Below, one piece after another: positions 25,110 through 32,003 of a stretch of DNA of 41,993 bases. This DNA is from Gemmatimonadales bacterium UBA1120. GTDB taxonomy: Bacteria > Gemmatimonadota > Gemmatimonadetes > Longimicrobiales > Gaopeijiaceae. Where the stretch lies: NCBI GenBank assembly GCA_002313925.1, contig DCAZ01000110.1:18285-60277 (forward strand), given 5' to 3'. Each line of letters opens with the position of its first letter. Within the stretch, counting starts at the first letter, position 1. The translations under genes and the position numbers were made by a program. The notes under the pieces are model-generated. The model was given only the letters and a program-made list of their open reading frames with translations, was not told the DNA's origin and did not search any database.

Positions 25110-25481
25110 ATGGACAAGCAAATCCCTGCAGAAATCACGATCCCGAAGTCCGATGAGGTCCTACTCGCACAGTGCCGGGTGGAGACATTTCGCGCTGGTG
25201 GGCCAGGAGGGCAACACCAGAATAAGACGGAGACCGCTGTCAGGATCGTACACCTAGCAACCGGAATTAGCTCAGTAGCTCGCGATGAGAGGAGTCAACT
25301 TCGGAACCGACATTTAGCAATTATTCGTCTACGAGAAAAACTCGAAGCTCATAACAAGATGCCAGAACCCCGTCACCGAACGATGATCCCTAAGCGAGAA
25401 AAAAAGAGGAGGCTCGAGAGTAAACGACAGCGCAGCCAAACCAAAAAGCTTCGTAAAAAGCCCGATACGGACTTGGAATAG
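25110..25481 (+). CDS. Solitary GGQ peptidyl-tRNA hydrolase domain protein (release-factor/ArfB-like)
   Basis: From the ATG at 25110 this is about 123 residues. The core RAGGPGGQHQNKTETAVRIV is the RF-1 domain with the GGQ that triggers peptidyl-tRNA hydrolysis. No codon-recognition domain is present. The C-terminal 35 residues are strongly basic (KREKKRRLESKRQRSQTKK), as in ArfB/YaeJ, which threads such a tail into the empty mRNA channel of stalled ribosomes. The middle, HLATGISSVARDERSQLRNR, is closer to RF1/RF2. A role in ribosome rescue is therefore likely but inferred. A GTG at 25029 would extend it by 27 residues with no family match. A TATAAT sits at 25101-25106, three bases before the ATG. 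Confidence 0.85.
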   Translation: MDKQIPAEITIPKSDEVLLAQCRVETFRAGGPGGQHQNKTETAVRIVHLATGISSVARDERSQLRNRHLAIIRLREKLEAHNKMPEPRHRTMIPKREKKRRLESKRQRSQTKKLRKKPDTDLE

Positions 25482-25522
25482 CGCCTACCAAATAGATTCC
25501 ATCCGAGACAGGAATGTACAAA

Positions 25523-25547
25523 CCTCCTGAGGAAACACCCCAGGAGG
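25523..25547 (-). terminator. Hairpin downstream of the tRNA gene, possible terminator
   Basis: CCTCCTG (25523-25529) and CAGGAGG (25541-25547) are perfect complements with an 11-base loop. On the minus strand the stem is followed by TTTGT, a weak T run. It lies 27 bases past the tRNA 3' end. It also lies downstream of the plus-strand release-factor-like gene. Termination is plausible but not strong. Confidence 0.4.
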
Positions 25548-25573
25548 CCAGTAATTACAAGATTCTTTTCGAG

Positions 25574-25647
25574 TGGGCCCGGAAGGACTTGAACCTTCGA
25601 CCTGCCGATTATGAGTCGGATGCTCTAACCAACTGAGCTACGGGCCC
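25574..25647 (-). tRNA. tRNA with anticodon CAU (tRNA-Met elongator or tRNA-Ile2)
   Basis: The minus strand folds into a full 74-base cloverleaf: acceptor GGGCCCG/CGGGCCC, D arm GCTC/GAGC, anticodon arm TCCGA/TCGGC with loop CTCATAA (anticodon CAT at 25611-25613), T arm GAAGG/CCTTC with loop TTCAAGT, and discriminator A. CCA is not encoded. The top anticodon-stem pair is a T27-C43 mismatch. The acceptor pairs C4-G69 and C5-G68 match those of E. coli tRNA-Ile2 and differ from elongator tRNA-Met, favouring a lysidine-modified isoleucine tRNA, but phylum-specific comparison would be needed. It is not an initiator: the anticodon stem lacks the three G-C pairs. Confidence 0.96.
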
Positions 25648-25662
25648 GTTCGCTACAAGTGA

Positions 25663-26397
25663 TTAACTCTCGCCTCTTTCTGCTAGGGTTCTCAGAGAGT
25701 TCTTCTCGGATTCATCCAAATCTCTCCACTCCCCTACCGGCAGTTCCCCAAGTTTCACCGGCCCAAAACGGATCCTCACAAGCCTTAGGACTCCGTGGCC
25801 GATAGCATTCATCATTCGTCGCACCTCGCGTTTTCGACCCTCAGTTAGAACTACCTCGATGGTTGTGCTAAACTCATCTTTATTCAGCACCTGGACTGAA
25901 TTGACTCTCGCCACTCCATCTTCTAGCTGTACCCCTCGAAGTAACGCAGCACATTCAGATCGAACTAACGTACCCGTTACAACCACTCTATAGACTCGCT
26001 CGACCTGTCGACTTGGATGCTGAATACCGTGAGCTACGTCACCGTCATTAGTCAGAATTAACAGTCCTTCGCTCTCGCGATCTAAGCGCCCCACGTAACG
26101 CAGGGCTGAGCACTCCTCCGGAAGCACGTCGTAGATGGTGCGTCCACCATGTGGGTCTCTACGCGTCGTCAGTACCCCAGTAGGTTTATGGAAAGCAATC
26201 CACCGTAACGCGGTGAGTTCCAGCACATCATCGTCTACCTGGACGGTATCTCGCCCTGGGATTATCCGCGTTCCCAGCTCAGAGATGAATTCTCCATTCA
26301 CCCGAACTCGACCAGCTAGCATCAACACCTCAGCCTCACGACGTGAAGCTCGGCCACATCTGGAAATATACTTCTGGAGGCGAATACCTTCGGTCAC
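25663..26397 (-). CDS. Pseudouridine synthase of the RsuA/RluB/RluE/RluF family
   Basis: This 244-residue enzyme converts uridine to pseudouridine in ribosomal RNA. An N-terminal S4 RNA-binding domain (IRLQKYISRCGRASRREAE, residues 5-23, then VRVNGE) is followed by the catalytic domain with GRLDRESEGLLILTNDG, where the Asp of RLD is the nucleophile, and EGRKREVRRMMNAIGH. Its position after scpA-scpB matches the widespread scpAB-rluB arrangement, so RluB-like modification of 23S rRNA is the best guess. The start is a GTG at 26395-26397, 7 bases after the scpB stop, with a weak ribosome-binding site. Confidence 0.92.
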   Translation of the reverse strand: MTEGIRLQKYISRCGRASRREAEVLMLAGRVRVNGEFISELGTRIIPGRDTVQVDDDVLELTALRWIAFHKPTGVLTTRRDPHGGRTIYDVLPEECSALRYVGRLDRESEGLLILTNDGDVAHGIQHPSRQVERVYRVVVTGTLVRSECAALLRGVQLEDGVARVNSVQVLNKDEFSTTIEVVLTEGRKREVRRMMNAIGHGVLRLVRIRFGPVKLGELPVGEWRDLDESEKNSLRTLAERGES

Positions 26398-26404
26398 CGT
26401 GCTA

Positions 26405-27061
26405 TCAGAGCACTACGTCTTTGGCAGATTCATTCACAGAGTTATCAGGTTGTTCCTCTGCAGGATTTTCTCCCAAATCTGACATCGCCGGAGTTCCTTC
26501 CTCGTCTAAGTCTCCCTCACTTTCCTGGAGTGGCATCCGGTCTTTGAGAATGATCGGTAGTTCATCGGGGCGTGGAAGATCATCTAGCGAGGCGAACCCA
26601 AAATGTTCCTGAAAGTGTTGTGTAGTCCCGTACAGAAGAGGGCGACCCAAGCCGTCACCTCTTCCGACAATATCAATCAAGCTCCGATCCTGAAGGGTAC
26701 GGATCACCCCTGAAGAATTCACACCTCGGATATACTCGATTTCTATCCGACCAATCGGCTGACGGTAGGCAATAATGGCAAGCGTCTCTAGTGAAGGCCC
26801 CGAAAGTCGGTTGGCTCTCGGGACATTGTCGAAACGTTCTAGATAAGGTGCAAACTCTGGGCGCGTAAGGATTTGGTAACCCTCGGCGATCTCAGTCAGA
26901 TGGAAAGCACGCTGTGCATCTTCGTACTCGGCCTTAAGCATCTGGAGCGCCTCTTCCACCTGATCTTCATCCAAACGTTCATCCGCCCTAGCAATCTCAC
27001 TTGGTGTTAGAGGGGCGTCCGAAGCGAACAAAACAGCCTCAACTATTTGGGGTGTATTCAT
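26405..27061 (-). CDS. scpB: Segregation and condensation protein ScpB
   Basis: This 218-residue winged-helix protein is the accessory subunit of the Smc-ScpAB condensin that compacts and segregates the chromosome. Visible family blocks are IVEAVLFASDAPLTPSEIA at the N terminus, YQILTRPEFAPYLERF, and LSGPSLETLAIIAYRQPIGR followed by EIEYIRGVNS, the ScpB signature. The last 45 residues form an acidic disordered tail (SEGDLDEEGTPAMSD). Its ATG overlaps the scpA stop (ATGA), ensuring coupled synthesis of the two partners. Confidence 0.96.
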   Translation of the reverse strand: MNTPQIVEAVLFASDAPLTPSEIARADERLDEDQVEEALQMLKAEYEDAQRAFHLTEIAEGYQILTRPEFAPYLERFDNVPRANRLSGPSLETLAIIAYRQPIGRIEIEYIRGVNSSGVIRTLQDRSLIDIVGRGDGLGRPLLYGTTQHFQEHFGFASLDDLPRPDELPIILKDRMPLQESEGDLDEEGTPAMSDLGENPAEEQPDNSVNESAKDVVL

Positions 27062-27849
27062 GAATCAACCTCTATGACTCCGACATCTGTGCTGCCCCCA
27101 TCTTCATCCTCTTCACGCCGATATAGCCAAAGCTCCGAAAAAGGTTCGGATTGCCTTAGAAAAAGGACGCGCCTACGTGTGAGCTCCAAACTCGCCAGAA
27201 AAGTCATGACACCATGCATGGTGTCTCCGAAACCCTTTAGAAGGCGACTAAATTCGATACCGGATTGACCTTGCAGTCGGTCCAAAATTAAGACGACCTT
27301 TTCCTGCATAGAGATTGTTCGTGTAGTGACCCTATGTAGTCCTTGCCTAAGCGTTGGCATCTCCACAGCGAGAGCTGCGCTAAGGACGTCCGCCCACGTT
27401 GTCTCGAGTGGCATTTCCTGATGAAGAAGCTTTGGTCGAGCAGGGATGAATCCCTTTGAGAAACGCCGTCCGCGATCCGCCTCAGATGCTCTCATACGTT
27501 GTGATATTTCCCGGATTTGCTCGTACTCAAGAAGCCTGCGTACTAGCTCTGCTCTCGGGTCTTCATCCTCATCGTCGCCTTCCCGGGGCAAGAGCATCTG
27601 AGCCTTAATCCGTATGAGTGTCGCTGCCGTTTCTAGGAATTCACCAGCGCTGTCTAAGTCTTCCGCACCTAGCCCCTCAATCGCCTTAAGAAACTGGTCG
27701 GTAATCCGGGCCACAGGAATATCAAATACATCGATATCCTGGGTTCGAATCAGATGCAGCAGCAGATCTAATGGGCCCTGAAAACGCTCAGTCTCCACAA
27801 GGAAAAAATCATCGCGCACGATGGCACCTTCGGCGAATCTCAGATCCAT
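27058..27849 (-). CDS. scpA: Segregation and condensation protein ScpA (kleisin)
   Basis: This 263-residue kleisin bridges the two Smc heads. FQGPLDLLLHLIRTQDIDVF (about residues 23-42) is the diagnostic N-terminal Smc-neck-binding motif, followed by ATLIRIKAQMLLPRE and RRLLEYEQIREIS. The C-terminal winged helix includes VMTFLASLELTRRRVLFLRQ. The start overlaps the end of the upstream M50 protease gene by 10 bases and the stop overlaps scpB by 4 bases, so the four genes M50, scpA, scpB and the pseudouridine synthase form one transcript. Confidence 0.96.
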   Translation of the reverse strand: MDLRFAEGAIVRDDFFLVETERFQGPLDLLLHLIRTQDIDVFDIPVARITDQFLKAIEGLGAEDLDSAGEFLETAATLIRIKAQMLLPREGDDEDEDPRAELVRRLLEYEQIREISQRMRASEADRGRRFSKGFIPARPKLLHQEMPLETTWADVLSAALAVEMPTLRQGLHRVTTRTISMQEKVVLILDRLQGQSGIEFSRLLKGFGDTMHGVMTFLASLELTRRRVLFLRQSEPFSELWLYRREEDEDGGSTDVGVIEVDS

Positions 27850-28496
27850 AAGCGGATAAACGCGTCAGCTTGATTCAAGAAAAACTCCACTGGCCACATG
27901 AGGTACGTGAAGAGGTCACTACGGAAGTAAAGCAGGGCAATCAATAGAGGCAATCCATAACGACCCGCTTGGGCGTACCAACCTGCGACCGGCCTCGGAA
28001 GTACGTGAAAAAGAACGTGTGATCCGTCCAAGGGTGGGATCGGGATTAAGTTAAAGAAGGCAAGCACCAGATTTATTAGGATCCCATAGTAGGCCATCAG
28101 ACTTAAGGTCTCCGCGAGACTGCTTGGAGGTGACCCAGTTAAGCTTGTCACCTTGAGAACTACTGCTGCCCCAAGAGTCGCGAGCACGGCTAACCCCAGA
28201 TTGGATACGATCCCAGCCAAAGAGACTCGGATGTCTCCCCATACGGGACTCCTATATTTCGACGGATTGACGGGGACTGGTTTTGCCCAACCAAATATGA
28301 AAGGAATGGGCGCAAGGTAGAGGATAAGCGGAACAATGAACGAGCCGAATAGATCCAGGTGAGAGATCGGATTCAGCGTGATCCTGCCAAGCCGTTCCGC
28401 TGTGTCGTCTCCTTCACGGCGGGCCTGCCATGCATGTGCGACCTCATGCACGACGACTGAGAAAATGAGTACTGTAACAATAAGGATTGCTTGCAT
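27840..28496 (-). CDS. Site-2 protease family (M50) intramembrane metalloprotease
   Basis: This 218-residue multi-helix membrane protein has HEVAH (residues 17-21), the zinc-binding HExxH within the first helix, and a second motif NLIPIPPLDGSHVL, in which the Asp supplies the third ligand. FGWAKPVPVNPSKY is characteristic of the short group-3-type M50 proteases found beside scpA in many bacteria. No PDZ domain is present, unlike RseP. It is first of the scpAB operon and divergent from rpsT. Substrates are unknown. Its link to the condensin genes is conserved by position but unexplained. Confidence 0.92.
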   Translation of the reverse strand: MQAILIVTVLIFSVVVHEVAHAWQARREGDDTAERLGRITLNPISHLDLFGSFIVPLILYLAPIPFIFGWAKPVPVNPSKYRSPVWGDIRVSLAGIVSNLGLAVLATLGAAVVLKVTSLTGSPPSSLAETLSLMAYYGILINLVLAFFNLIPIPPLDGSHVLFHVLPRPVAGWYAQAGRYGLPLLIALLYFRSDLFTYLMWPVEFFLNQADAFIRLWI

Positions 28497-28598
28497 GTCG
28501 TGAGTAACCTAACTGCTCAGTGCCCGTTGATCCTGTCCCGAGTCGTTCCTAGCTTTGCTCGCTAGGGAATGCAAGGCGTATTCCGCCTCGAGGAACAG

Positions 28599-28856
28599 AT
28601 GCCGAATATCAAGAGTGCGAAAAAGCGGATGGTGTTGAGTGGCAAGGCTCGACTGAGGAATCGGTCGGAGCGTGCCAAAATACGCACAGCTGTAAAAGGA
28701 GTCCGTGCGACCACCTCCGCCAAAGATGCCCAGGAACAGCTCCGTAGTGTAGTTAAGCTCTTGGATCGAGCTGCGACCAAGCGGCTCATTCATCCGAACC
28801 GTGTTGCACGAGTGAAGAGTCAGCTTGAAAAACATACGAGGTCACTCACTTCTTGA
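28599..28856 (+). CDS. rpsT: 30S ribosomal protein S20
   Basis: This 85-residue protein starts MPNIKSAKKRMVLSGKARLR, the canonical S20 N terminus that threads into 16S rRNA. Three long basic helices follow, with LLDRAATKRLIHPNRVARVK as the family C-terminal signature. I chose the ATG at 28599, behind GAGGA (28590-28594). An upstream ATG at 28569 would add ten unrelated residues. The ribosome-binding site lies in the self-complementary CCTCGAGG (28586-28593), just after a GGAAT/ATTCC hairpin (28566-28584), which could limit translation. E. coli S20 represses its own translation, so similar control is conceivable. Confidence 0.96.
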   Translation: MPNIKSAKKRMVLSGKARLRNRSERAKIRTAVKGVRATTSAKDAQEQLRSVVKLLDRAATKRLIHPNRVARVKSQLEKHTRSLTS

Positions 28857-28894
28857 AGTGATCTCGACAGAAGCACGGTAGGCGGTGCAGATAA

Positions 28895-28929
28895 AGAAGC
28901 CTCCCCGGCTTCTCTGATTTCTTTATTTC
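28895..28929 (+). terminator. Intrinsic terminator after rpsT
   Basis: AGAAGCC (28895-28901) and GGCTTCT (28907-28913) form a perfect 7-base stem with a 5-base loop, followed by a T-rich stretch including TTTCTTTATTT. It lies 38 bases beyond the rpsT stop. On the other strand the stem is followed by TTTAT, so it may also stop transcription from pyrC, which ends at 28965. Confidence 0.75.
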
Positions 28930-28964
28930 AAGCTGATCCCAAGATGTAGTAGGCTTCTCACCCC

Positions 28965-30248
28965 TCATCGTGTCCAGACGGTGCGACCGCCCACAATCGT
29001 CCTGTTGGGAGCTCCCTTAAGTTCCCGGCCGGTAAAGGGAGTGTTTTGACTCTTCGATCGGAAGGCGTTTGGGTCCACAGTCCAGCCTAGGTCTGGATCG
29101 ATCACGGTGACATCTCCTACTGCCCCCTCAGATAGTGTGCCCCCCGGGAGGCCAAATGCCCTGGCTGGCCCACAACTCATCCGGTCGATCATAGTCGCAA
29201 TATCGATCACTCCCTCACTTACGATGTCTGTCATGATGATCCCTATCGCTGTTTCTAATCCGACCAGACCATTCGGAGCATCTTCAAACGCTGACTCCTT
29301 TTCATCGTAATGGTGGGGGGCATGGTCTGTCGCAATAACGTCGAGTGAACCGTCCGCCAATCCTGCTCGTACGGCAGCGACATCTTTTGCAGTCCTAAGT
29401 GGTGGATTCATTTTCGCTTCAGTCCTATACCCTTCAACTGCTTCCTCTGTGAGGACCAAGTGGTGCGGGGACGCCTCAGCTGTCACCCGTACACCTCGAG
29501 CTTTCGCCTGTCGAATCGCGTCCACACCAAACTCTGTAGAAATATGTTGAAGATGTATCTGGCCACCGGTCAGCTCAGCTAGCAAAAGATCACGAACGAT
29601 ATGAACCTCTTCCGCTGCATTCGGCTTACCCGCCAGACCCAGACGCGTGGACACGATGCTCTCATTCATATGGCGTCCCGCTGACAGGCCGAGGTCTTCC
29701 GGATGGTCGGCGACAGGAATGCCAAATGCCTGCGCGTATTCAAGCGCAAGCCGCATCAGCCCAGAATTCATAACGGGATTTCCATCATCAGTGATAGCTA
29801 CTGCGCCAGCGTCCACCATCTCTCCAATGGGTGCCAGGTTCTCCCCTGCTCTCTGTACCGAGATACATCCTACGGGATAGACCCTAGCAGCTTGAGCCTT
29901 CCTGCCTTCGGCCACAATAAACCCAACAGCAGCAGGATCATCGATCGGCGGATCCGTATTTGGCATAGCACATACCGCGGTGTACCCACCCGCTACAGCC
30001 GCTTGAACGCCAGTCTCGATCGTCTCCTTATGTTCCTCTCCTGGTTCCCGTAAATGGACATGCACGTCGATCAGCCCAGGCGACACTATGAGACCAGAAC
30101 AATCTATGACGTCCGCATCTTCTGGGGCGGAGATATCTTTTCCAATTGAAGCGACAATCCCGTCGACTAATAGGAGATCAAGTATTTCATCTAAATCCTG
30201 ACTTGGATCCACTACCCGTCCGCTCTTAAGGAGGGCCTTTGCACTCAT
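28965..30248 (-). CDS. pyrC: Dihydroorotase
   Basis: This 427-residue cytoplasmic zinc amidohydrolase closes carbamoyl-aspartate to dihydroorotate in pyrimidine synthesis. The metal-binding motif IDVHVHLREPGEEHKETIE is followed by CAMPNTDPPIDD, AITDDGNPVMN, HLQHIS and IATDHAPHHYDEKE with the catalytic Asp, all typical of type I (long) dihydroorotases. These residues are intact, so it is an active enzyme rather than the inactive PyrC' homologue that accompanies some aspartate carbamoyltransferases. Its ATG overlaps the pyrB stop (ATGA). It is the last gene of pyrR-pyrB-pyrC. Confidence 0.96.
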   Translation of the reverse strand: MSAKALLKSGRVVDPSQDLDEILDLLLVDGIVASIGKDISAPEDADVIDCSGLIVSPGLIDVHVHLREPGEEHKETIETGVQAAVAGGYTAVCAMPNTDPPIDDPAAVGFIVAEGRKAQAARVYPVGCISVQRAGENLAPIGEMVDAGAVAITDDGNPVMNSGLMRLALEYAQAFGIPVADHPEDLGLSAGRHMNESIVSTRLGLAGKPNAAEEVHIVRDLLLAELTGGQIHLQHISTEFGVDAIRQAKARGVRVTAEASPHHLVLTEEAVEGYRTEAKMNPPLRTAKDVAAVRAGLADGSLDVIATDHAPHHYDEKESAFEDAPNGLVGLETAIGIIMTDIVSEGVIDIATMIDRMSCGPARAFGLPGGTLSEGAVGDVTVIDPDLGWTVDPNAFRSKSQNTPFTGRELKGAPNRTIVGGRTVWTR

Positions 30249-31231
30249 GCCCCTGCCTCCTTCTTCGCTGCTTCGGCGCTACCAGGCTGTCCACCGGCTA
30301 GTAGGTAAAGAACTGCCATGCGCACAGCTACACCGTTGGTAACTTGGTTAAGGATCACTGAGTGCGGCCCGTCTGCAACGTCAGAGTCTATTTCCACCCC
30401 CCGGTTCATTGGGCCTGGATGCAGAATCAATAAATCCTGTGGGGCAAGCTCTAGCCTTCGAGCTGTGACACCCCAGATCCTGTTGTATTCGCGCAAGCTA
30501 GGCACGTAACCCTCTTCCATGCGCTCAAGCTGTAGTCGCAAGATGTTAAGCACGTCTGCCCATTCGATGGCTTCTTCAATCCTCCTGAACACCTTGACAC
30601 CGAGATCACCAATAGCAGAAGGGAGAAGCGTTTTGGGTGCACATACTGCGACTTCTGCACCAAGCTTTAAGAGTCCGTAGATGTTCGAGCGAGCAACACG
30701 TGAATGCAGGATATCACCCACTAAACAAACTTTCAGACCCTGCACACGGTCGCAGTGGTCGCGAATCGTTAATAGGTCTAATAGACCTTGGGTCGGGTGC
30801 TCGTGCCGTCCATCTCCAGCATTTATCACGTTCGAGGGAATCCGATCCGCAAGGAACTTGGCCGCCCCAGAAGATCCGTGGCGCATCACGACCATATCGA
30901 TGCGCATCGCCTCTAGGTTCCGTGCAGTATCAACCAACGTTTCTCCTTTGATAACCGAAGAGCCTGAGGCTGAGATGTTAACCGTGTCGGCACTGAGACG
31001 CTTCTCTGCAAACTCGAATGAGACTCTGGTCCTAGTTGATGCCTCGAAGAATAGGTTGACGATCGTCTTACCACGGAGGACCGGAACCTTCTTGATCCGT
31101 CGTTCTGAGATCTCCTTGAACGGTTCAGCTGTATCAAGAATCATCAGAATCTGTTCCTGAGAAAGAAACTCTAGACCAACAAGGTCCTTTCCTAGCGCAG
31201 GGACTCGTGATGAGGCCATCGCAGCAGTCAT
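30245..31231 (-). CDS. pyrB: Aspartate carbamoyltransferase, catalytic subunit
   Basis: This 328-residue enzyme condenses carbamoyl phosphate and aspartate, the committed step of pyrimidine synthesis. FFEASTRTRVSFEFAEKRL carries the carbamoyl-phosphate-binding STRTR. SSVIKGETLVDTARNLEAM, GRHEHPTQGLLDLLTI and LHPGPMNRGVEID complete the family pattern. No pyrI regulatory gene is adjacent, so feedback control may lie elsewhere. The ATG overlaps the pyrR stop by four bases. A second in-frame ATG four codons later is also possible. Confidence 0.97.
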   Translation of the reverse strand: MTAAMASSRVPALGKDLVGLEFLSQEQILMILDTAEPFKEISERRIKKVPVLRGKTIVNLFFEASTRTRVSFEFAEKRLSADTVNISASGSSVIKGETLVDTARNLEAMRIDMVVMRHGSSGAAKFLADRIPSNVINAGDGRHEHPTQGLLDLLTIRDHCDRVQGLKVCLVGDILHSRVARSNIYGLLKLGAEVAVCAPKTLLPSAIGDLGVKVFRRIEEAIEWADVLNILRLQLERMEEGYVPSLREYNRIWGVTARRLELAPQDLLILHPGPMNRGVEIDSDVADGPHSVILNQVTNGVAVRMAVLYLLAGGQPGSAEAAKKEAGA

Positions 31232-31788
31232 ATGGCTTCCGAGTTGATGGTTACGATCTCGACCCCGAGAGCACCATCAATTTCAGGAACGTGGACTTCG
31301 ACGCTTTGAGTTTCCAGTAACTCGACACGTTGACCTACGATATCCGGTTGGATCGGGAGTTCCCGACCTCCCCGATCAACTAGAACACACAGGTGAATGA
31401 ACTTAGGGCGCCCCCAGTCCGTGAGTTCATTTAGAGCGGCGCGTATCGTCCTCCCGGTATGGAGAACGTCGTCAACGAGGACCACCTTCTGTCCGTCTAC
31501 GCCTCTGGGGGGCAGTTTTGATTCGCCTACTATAGGCCTTGGCCCGACCACCATAAGGTCGTCTCGATACAGGGTTATATCTACAAACCCTGCCTCAAGT
31601 GAAACTCCCTCAGTCCGCTCGATCTCTGAGACTAACAATGCCGCAATTTGTGTTCCGCGGCGCTGAATGCCCATCAGGACGAGACCATCTGTACCCTCGT
31701 TAAACTCCACGATCTCGCGGGCCATTCGAGCAACCGCTCCATGGACGTCAGATTCGTCCATCACTCGTGTGCGGTTGTTTTTATCCAT
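31228..31788 (-). CDS. pyrR: Bifunctional pyr operon regulator / uracil phosphoribosyltransferase PyrR
   Basis: This 186-residue PRTase-fold protein has GLVLMGIQRRGTQIAALL and the PRPP-binding VVLVDDVLHTGRTIRAALNE, both hallmarks of PyrR. In other bacteria PyrR binds the pyr leader RNA in the presence of UMP and favours termination or blocks translation, and it also has uracil phosphoribosyltransferase activity. It leads the pyrR-pyrB-pyrC operon, consistent with autoregulation. There is no obvious ribosome-binding site at the ATG (31786-31788), but hairpins lie immediately upstream. Confidence 0.95.
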   Translation of the reverse strand: MDKNNRTRVMDESDVHGAVARMAREIVEFNEGTDGLVLMGIQRRGTQIAALLVSEIERTEGVSLEAGFVDITLYRDDLMVVGPRPIVGESKLPPRGVDGQKVVLVDDVLHTGRTIRAALNELTDWGRPKFIHLCVLVDRGGRELPIQPDIVGQRVELLETQSVEVHVPEIDGALGVEIVTINSEAI

Positions 31789-31798
31789 TTTGCGCTGT

Positions 31799-31824
31799 CT
31801 GGTGAGGACCAGTCAGAGCCCTCA
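31799..31824 (-). promoter_or_regulatory. Mutually exclusive hairpins in the pyrR leader
   Basis: In the transcript, TGAGG (31820-31824) can pair with CCTCA (31803-31807), or CTGGT (31808-31812) can pair with ACCAG (31799-31803). The two stems share bases and cannot form together. They end 11 bases before the pyrR start. A 9-base direct repeat AGTCGATCG (31824-31832 and 31859-31867, on the plus strand) lies just upstream, and a -10-like TATAAC is at 31910-31915. A PyrR-responsive switch is inference. The classical PyrR-binding consensus is matched only partly (GAGGGCT). Confidence 0.35.
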
Positions 31825-31928
31825 GTCGATCGTTCGCGGCGAAAAGTTCGACCTTCCTAGTCGATCGGTCAACGACCAACCAGGGTTACACTGTACACCT
31901 TGTCACCAGGTTATAGAATTCCCCATGA

Positions 31929-31963
31929 TTGATTTCCCATCTTTCTCAAACGCATAATTGAGA
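31929..31963 (+). promoter_or_regulatory. Predicted antiporter promoter with inverted repeat across the -10
   Basis: A -35 TTGATT (31929-31934) and -10 CATAAT (31953-31958) are 18 bases apart. TCTCAA (31944-31949) and TTGAGA (31958-31963) form a perfect inverted repeat with an 8-base spacer that encloses the -10. This is the arrangement expected for a repressor site controlling the NhaC-type gene that starts at 32004. Confidence 0.45.
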
Positions 31964-32003
31964 GATAGTTAAGCATTCAGCTTCTTACCCGAATCACCAT
32001 CAC

